Below, one piece after another: positions 61,737-64,000 of a DNA stretch of 64,000 nt (position 1 is the first letter of the stretch; the number at the start of each line of letters is the position of its first letter). The DNA is from Alphaproteobacteria bacterium (lineage in GTDB: Bacteria; Pseudomonadota; Alphaproteobacteria; Sphingomonadales; Sphingomonadaceae). Location: positions 62,001 to 126,000 of the forward strand of contig JAFAZW010000081.1 in assembly GCA_019239415.1 (NCBI GenBank), in the 5' to 3' direction. The position numbers were made by a program, and so were the translations under genes. The notes beneath the pieces are model-generated. The model made no database searches and had not been told where the DNA came from. It saw only the letters and a list, made by a program, of their open reading frames with translations.

Positions 61737-63143
61737 TCAGTCGCCCGTCAGGATGCGGTCGACCAGCTGCTTCACGGTCGGCACGAAGCCGTTCGAGTAG
61801 AAAGGGTCCTTGCGGAAGCGGAAGGCCGCGTGGCCGGCGAACATGAGATTGTGCTCGACGGGGCCGCCATGGGCGATGTCCTGGAGCGTCTTCTGGATGC
61901 AGAAGCTCCTGGGGTCGGCGAGGCGGCCGGTCGAATTCTTCTCGTTGTCGGCCCAGGACGAGAAGGCGCACTGGCTGAGGCAGCCCATGCAATCGGCCTG
62001 GTCCTTGCGGATCTGCGCCTTCTCCTCGGGCGTCACGAAGACGAGCGTCTCGTCGGGGGTCTTGAGCGCTTCGGTGAAGCCCAAAGCGTGCCATTCGCGG
62101 GCGTGGAGGAGATCGCCGCGCGTGACCCAGTAATTCTTCTTGCCGCCGACGCCGACGTCGAGCTGAAAGCAATGGTCGCCCAGTTCTTCCTTGGTGAAGG
62201 CGATCTGGCGATGCGAGCGCGCCTCCAGGGCGCGCAGGAACGGGTTGCGCACCGCCGAGGAATAGAAACCCGTCGGCGAGAAGCGGTGGAGGAGGACGTC
62301 GCCTTCCTCGAGGGTCATCAGCCGCTGCTTCCACTCCTCGGGAATCGGGCTCTCCTTGGTGAGCAGCGGCCGCGTGCCGAACTGGAAGACGATCTGACCG
62401 AGCTCGGGGTTGTCGATCCAATGCTCCCATTCCCGCAGGTTCCAGACGCCCCCGGCCATGACGATCGGCACGGTGTCGGGGATGCCGCCCTCGCGCATCA
62501 CCTCGCGCAGCTCCTTGACCCGCGGATACGGGTCCTGCGGCTTCAGGGGGTCTTCCGCGTTGGACAGGCCGTTGTGGCCCCCGGCGAGCCAGGGATCCTC
62601 GTAGACGACCGCGGCGAGCCATTCGGCGGCCTTGGAATAAGCCCGTTTCCACAGCGCGCGGAAAGCGCGGCCCGAGCTGATAATCGGTAAGTAGTTCACG
62701 CCGTAAGAGGCTGCAATTTCGGATAATTTGTACGGCATGCCGGCACCGCAGGTGACGCCGGCGACGAGCCCCTTGGTGCGCTCCAGCACGCCGTGGAGCA
62801 CGCGCTGGGCGCCGCCCATCTCCCACAGCACGTTGATGTTGATCGCGCCTTTGCCGCCGGCGATCTCATAGGCGCGCTGGACCTGCGCGACCGCGCCGTC
62901 GATGGCGTAGCGGATCAGCTCCTCGTGCCGCTCGCGGCGGGTCAAGGCGTGGTAGATTTGCGGGATGATCCGGCCTTCCGGATCGTAGCTGTCGGCATTG
63001 ACCGCCGAGACGGTGCCGATGCCGCCCGCGGCCGCCCAGGCGCCCGAGCTGGCATGATTGGTGGCCGAAACGCCCTTGCCGCCCTCGACCAGCGGCCACA
63101 CCTCGCGGCCGCCGTAGAGGATCGGCTTCAAACCCTTGAACAT
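61737..63143 (-). CDS. Nitronate monooxygenase-family flavoprotein
   Basis: 468 residues. PLVEGGKGVSATNHASSG, VAGVTCGAGMP, VNYLPIISSGRA, VPIVMAGGVWN and QFGTRPLLTKESP match the FMN-binding barrel of NAD(P)H-dependent flavin oxidoreductases and nitronate monooxygenases. A later cysteine cluster, DCMGCLSQCAFSS, is unusual for simple nitronate monooxygenases and may hold metal or an iron-sulfur centre. The substrate is uncertain. Confidence 0.8.
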   Translation of the reverse strand: MFKGLKPILYGGREVWPLVEGGKGVSATNHASSGAWAAAGGIGTVSAVNADSYDPEGRIIPQIYHALTRRERHEELIRYAIDGAVAQVQRAYEIAGGKGAININVLWEMGGAQRVLHGVLERTKGLVAGVTCGAGMPYKLSEIAASYGVNYLPIISSGRAFRALWKRAYSKAAEWLAAVVYEDPWLAGGHNGLSNAEDPLKPQDPYPRVKELREVMREGGIPDTVPIVMAGGVWNLREWEHWIDNPELGQIVFQFGTRPLLTKESPIPEEWKQRLMTLEEGDVLLHRFSPTGFYSSAVRNPFLRALEARSHRQIAFTKEELGDHCFQLDVGVGGKKNYWVTRGDLLHAREWHALGFTEALKTPDETLVFVTPEEKAQIRKDQADCMGCLSQCAFSSWADNEKNSTGRLADPRSFCIQKTLQDIAHGGPVEHNLMFAGHAAFRFRKDPFYSNGFVPTVKQLVDRILTGD

Positions 63144-63204
63144 CGTGCCTCCGTAACAAACCGGCGGCGGCTATACGCTCCCGCGCCGGCAAAAGCGCGC
63201 GAAA

Positions 63205-64000
63205 TCATGACCGCCCCGTCGTGAACGCGTGGGGGCGGCCGATGGCTTCGCCGTAGAGGGCGGCATAGCGGGCGATCATCGTCGCCTCGTCATAGGCGGC
63301 GGCCGCCTTCTCGCGATTGGCGCGGCCGATGGCGCGGCGCAGGTCCGGCCGGGCGGCGAGGGTGTCGAGCGCGGCGGCGAAGGCGGCCTCATCCTCCGGG
63401 GCGACCACCAGCGGCGCATTGTCGGCGGCAAGCATGTGCGGCACGTCGCCGACCGCGGTGGCGACGGCGGGGAGCCCCGCCGCCATCGCCTCGAGCAGCG
63501 AGATCGGGAATTGCTCGCTGTCGGAGGACAGAGCGAACAGGTCGAAGCCGCCGATCCAGCGGGAGGGGTCGGCGCGGAAACCCGGCATGTGGACGCGGTC
63601 GGCGACGCCGCGGCGCCGCGCCTCGGCGGCGATCCGCTCGCTCTCGGGGCCGGCGCCGACGATGACCAGCCGCGCCGGCGACGTCATGGCGGCAAAGGCG
63701 CGGACCAGCCGCGGCAGGTTCTTGACCGGCCGCAAGCCGGCGACGGTGCCGACCAGCACCTCGCCCGGCTGCCTCTCGATGCCCGGCAGCGGCTCCGGCG
63801 CCGCGGCATAGGCGGCGACCGGCACGCCGTTCGCGATCCGCACCACTCGCTCCTCCGGCTGCTTCCAGACGATGCGGGCGATCCCCTCGAGGCGCTCCGA
63901 GGGGACGACCAGTCGCGCGGCGGCGGCGAGGCCGAGACGGCGGTAGCGGTTGCGCCGCGGGTTCAGCGCCGTCGCCTCGTCGGCGTTGAAGCCGTCTTCG
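63205..64000 (-). CDS. Glycosyltransferase family 4 (5' end outside window)
   Basis: The frame stays open to the last base, so the start is beyond the window; 264 residues are visible. The GT-B donor domain shows VLVGTVAGLRPVKNLPRLV, VIVGAGPESERIAAEARRRG, MPGFRADPSRW, and the E-x7-E motif in SEQFPISLLEAMAAGLP. It transfers a sugar to a lipid or polysaccharide acceptor at the cytoplasmic side. The acceptor is unknown. Confidence 0.92.
   Translation of the reverse strand, partial: EDGFNADEATALNPRRNRYRRLGLAAAARLVVPSERLEGIARIVWKQPEERVVRIANGVPVAAYAAAPEPLPGIERQPGEVLVGTVAGLRPVKNLPRLVRAFAAMTSPARLVIVGAGPESERIAAEARRRGVADRVHMPGFRADPSRWIGGFDLFALSSDSEQFPISLLEAMAAGLPAVATAVGDVPHMLAADNAPLVVAPEDEAAFAAALDTLAARPDLRRAIGRANREKAAAAYDEATMIARYAALYGEAIGRPHAFTTGRS

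Overview
The window is GC-rich chromosomal DNA of an alphaproteobacterium, most likely a member of the Sphingomonadales (Sphingomonas/Sphingosinicella-like). Three things point there. One is the gene block rpsB-tsf-pyrH-frr-uppS-cdsA-dxr-rseP-bamA-skp-fabZ, which has no lpx genes around fabZ. Another is the set of short intergenic inverted repeats of the GTCATCCCGGCGAAAGCCGG type. The third is the protein content (M13 peptidase, DUF1501/DUF1800 pair, CE2 esterase, sphingomonad-like small proteins). The assignment rests on gene order and protein character, not on a database search.

Layout. 1-2.5 kb: the 3' part of a GGDEF/EAL protein and a GxxExxY protein. 2.5-6 kb: an accessory patch with 8-mer arrays, two 176-bp palindromic elements, a ribbon-helix-helix/YfbU regulator and, divergent from it, a terminase small/large subunit pair with no other phage genes. 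6-14.3 kb: housekeeping and envelope genes (cyclophilin, amino-acid permease, mscL, J-domain protein, SleB-like hydrolase, acetyltransferase, lipoproteins, DUF4242, ICMT-like methyltransferase). 14.4-22.2 kb: M13 peptidase, metG, holB-tmk-dacC and an MltB-type transglycosylase. 22.3-25.6 kb: tRNA-Ser(UGA), a glutaryl-CoA dehydrogenase/CoA-transferase pair, an acetyltransferase and rpmE. 25.7-30.4 kb: a cobalamin riboswitch controlling btuB-btuF-btuC-btuD.

30.4-42 kb is the large leftward block. In transcription order it runs ribosomal protein S2, EF-Ts, UMP kinase, ribosome recycling factor, undecaprenyl-PP synthase, CdsA, Dxr, RseP, BamA, Skp, FabZ. Four 4-nt stop/start overlaps link frr through rseP, so translation, isoprenoid and phospholipid precursor supply and outer-membrane assembly are tied together. 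A decayed four-helix-bundle gene inside CCCAAAA/GGGTTTT arrays sits between pyrH and tsf. Two gene-less relatives of those arrays lie at 42.1 and 44.0 kb. 42.3-47.3 kb: phosphatidylserine synthase and decarboxylase, isocitrate dehydrogenase and a phospholipase D-family protein. 47.3-52.3 kb: an SDR-CE2 esterase pair and a DUF1501/DUF1800 pair. 52.3-52.9 kb is a repeat-rich island with no convincing gene.

52.9-57 kb: trehalose metabolism (otsB, GH15 hydrolase, otsA). 57.1-60 kb: three tandem phage-tail-collar (MdpB-like) genes followed by two DUF6916-like genes and an acetyltransferase, with no prophage around them. 60-64 kb: SH3-domain protein, 2-hydroxyacid dehydrogenase, nitronate-monooxygenase-like protein and a truncated family-4 glycosyltransferase.

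The strongest candidates for undescribed biology are the CCCAAAA/GGGTTTT element family with its four-helix-bundle gene, the roughly 176-bp palindromes found only at convergent gene ends, the collar/DUF6916 cassette, and the stand-alone terminase pair.
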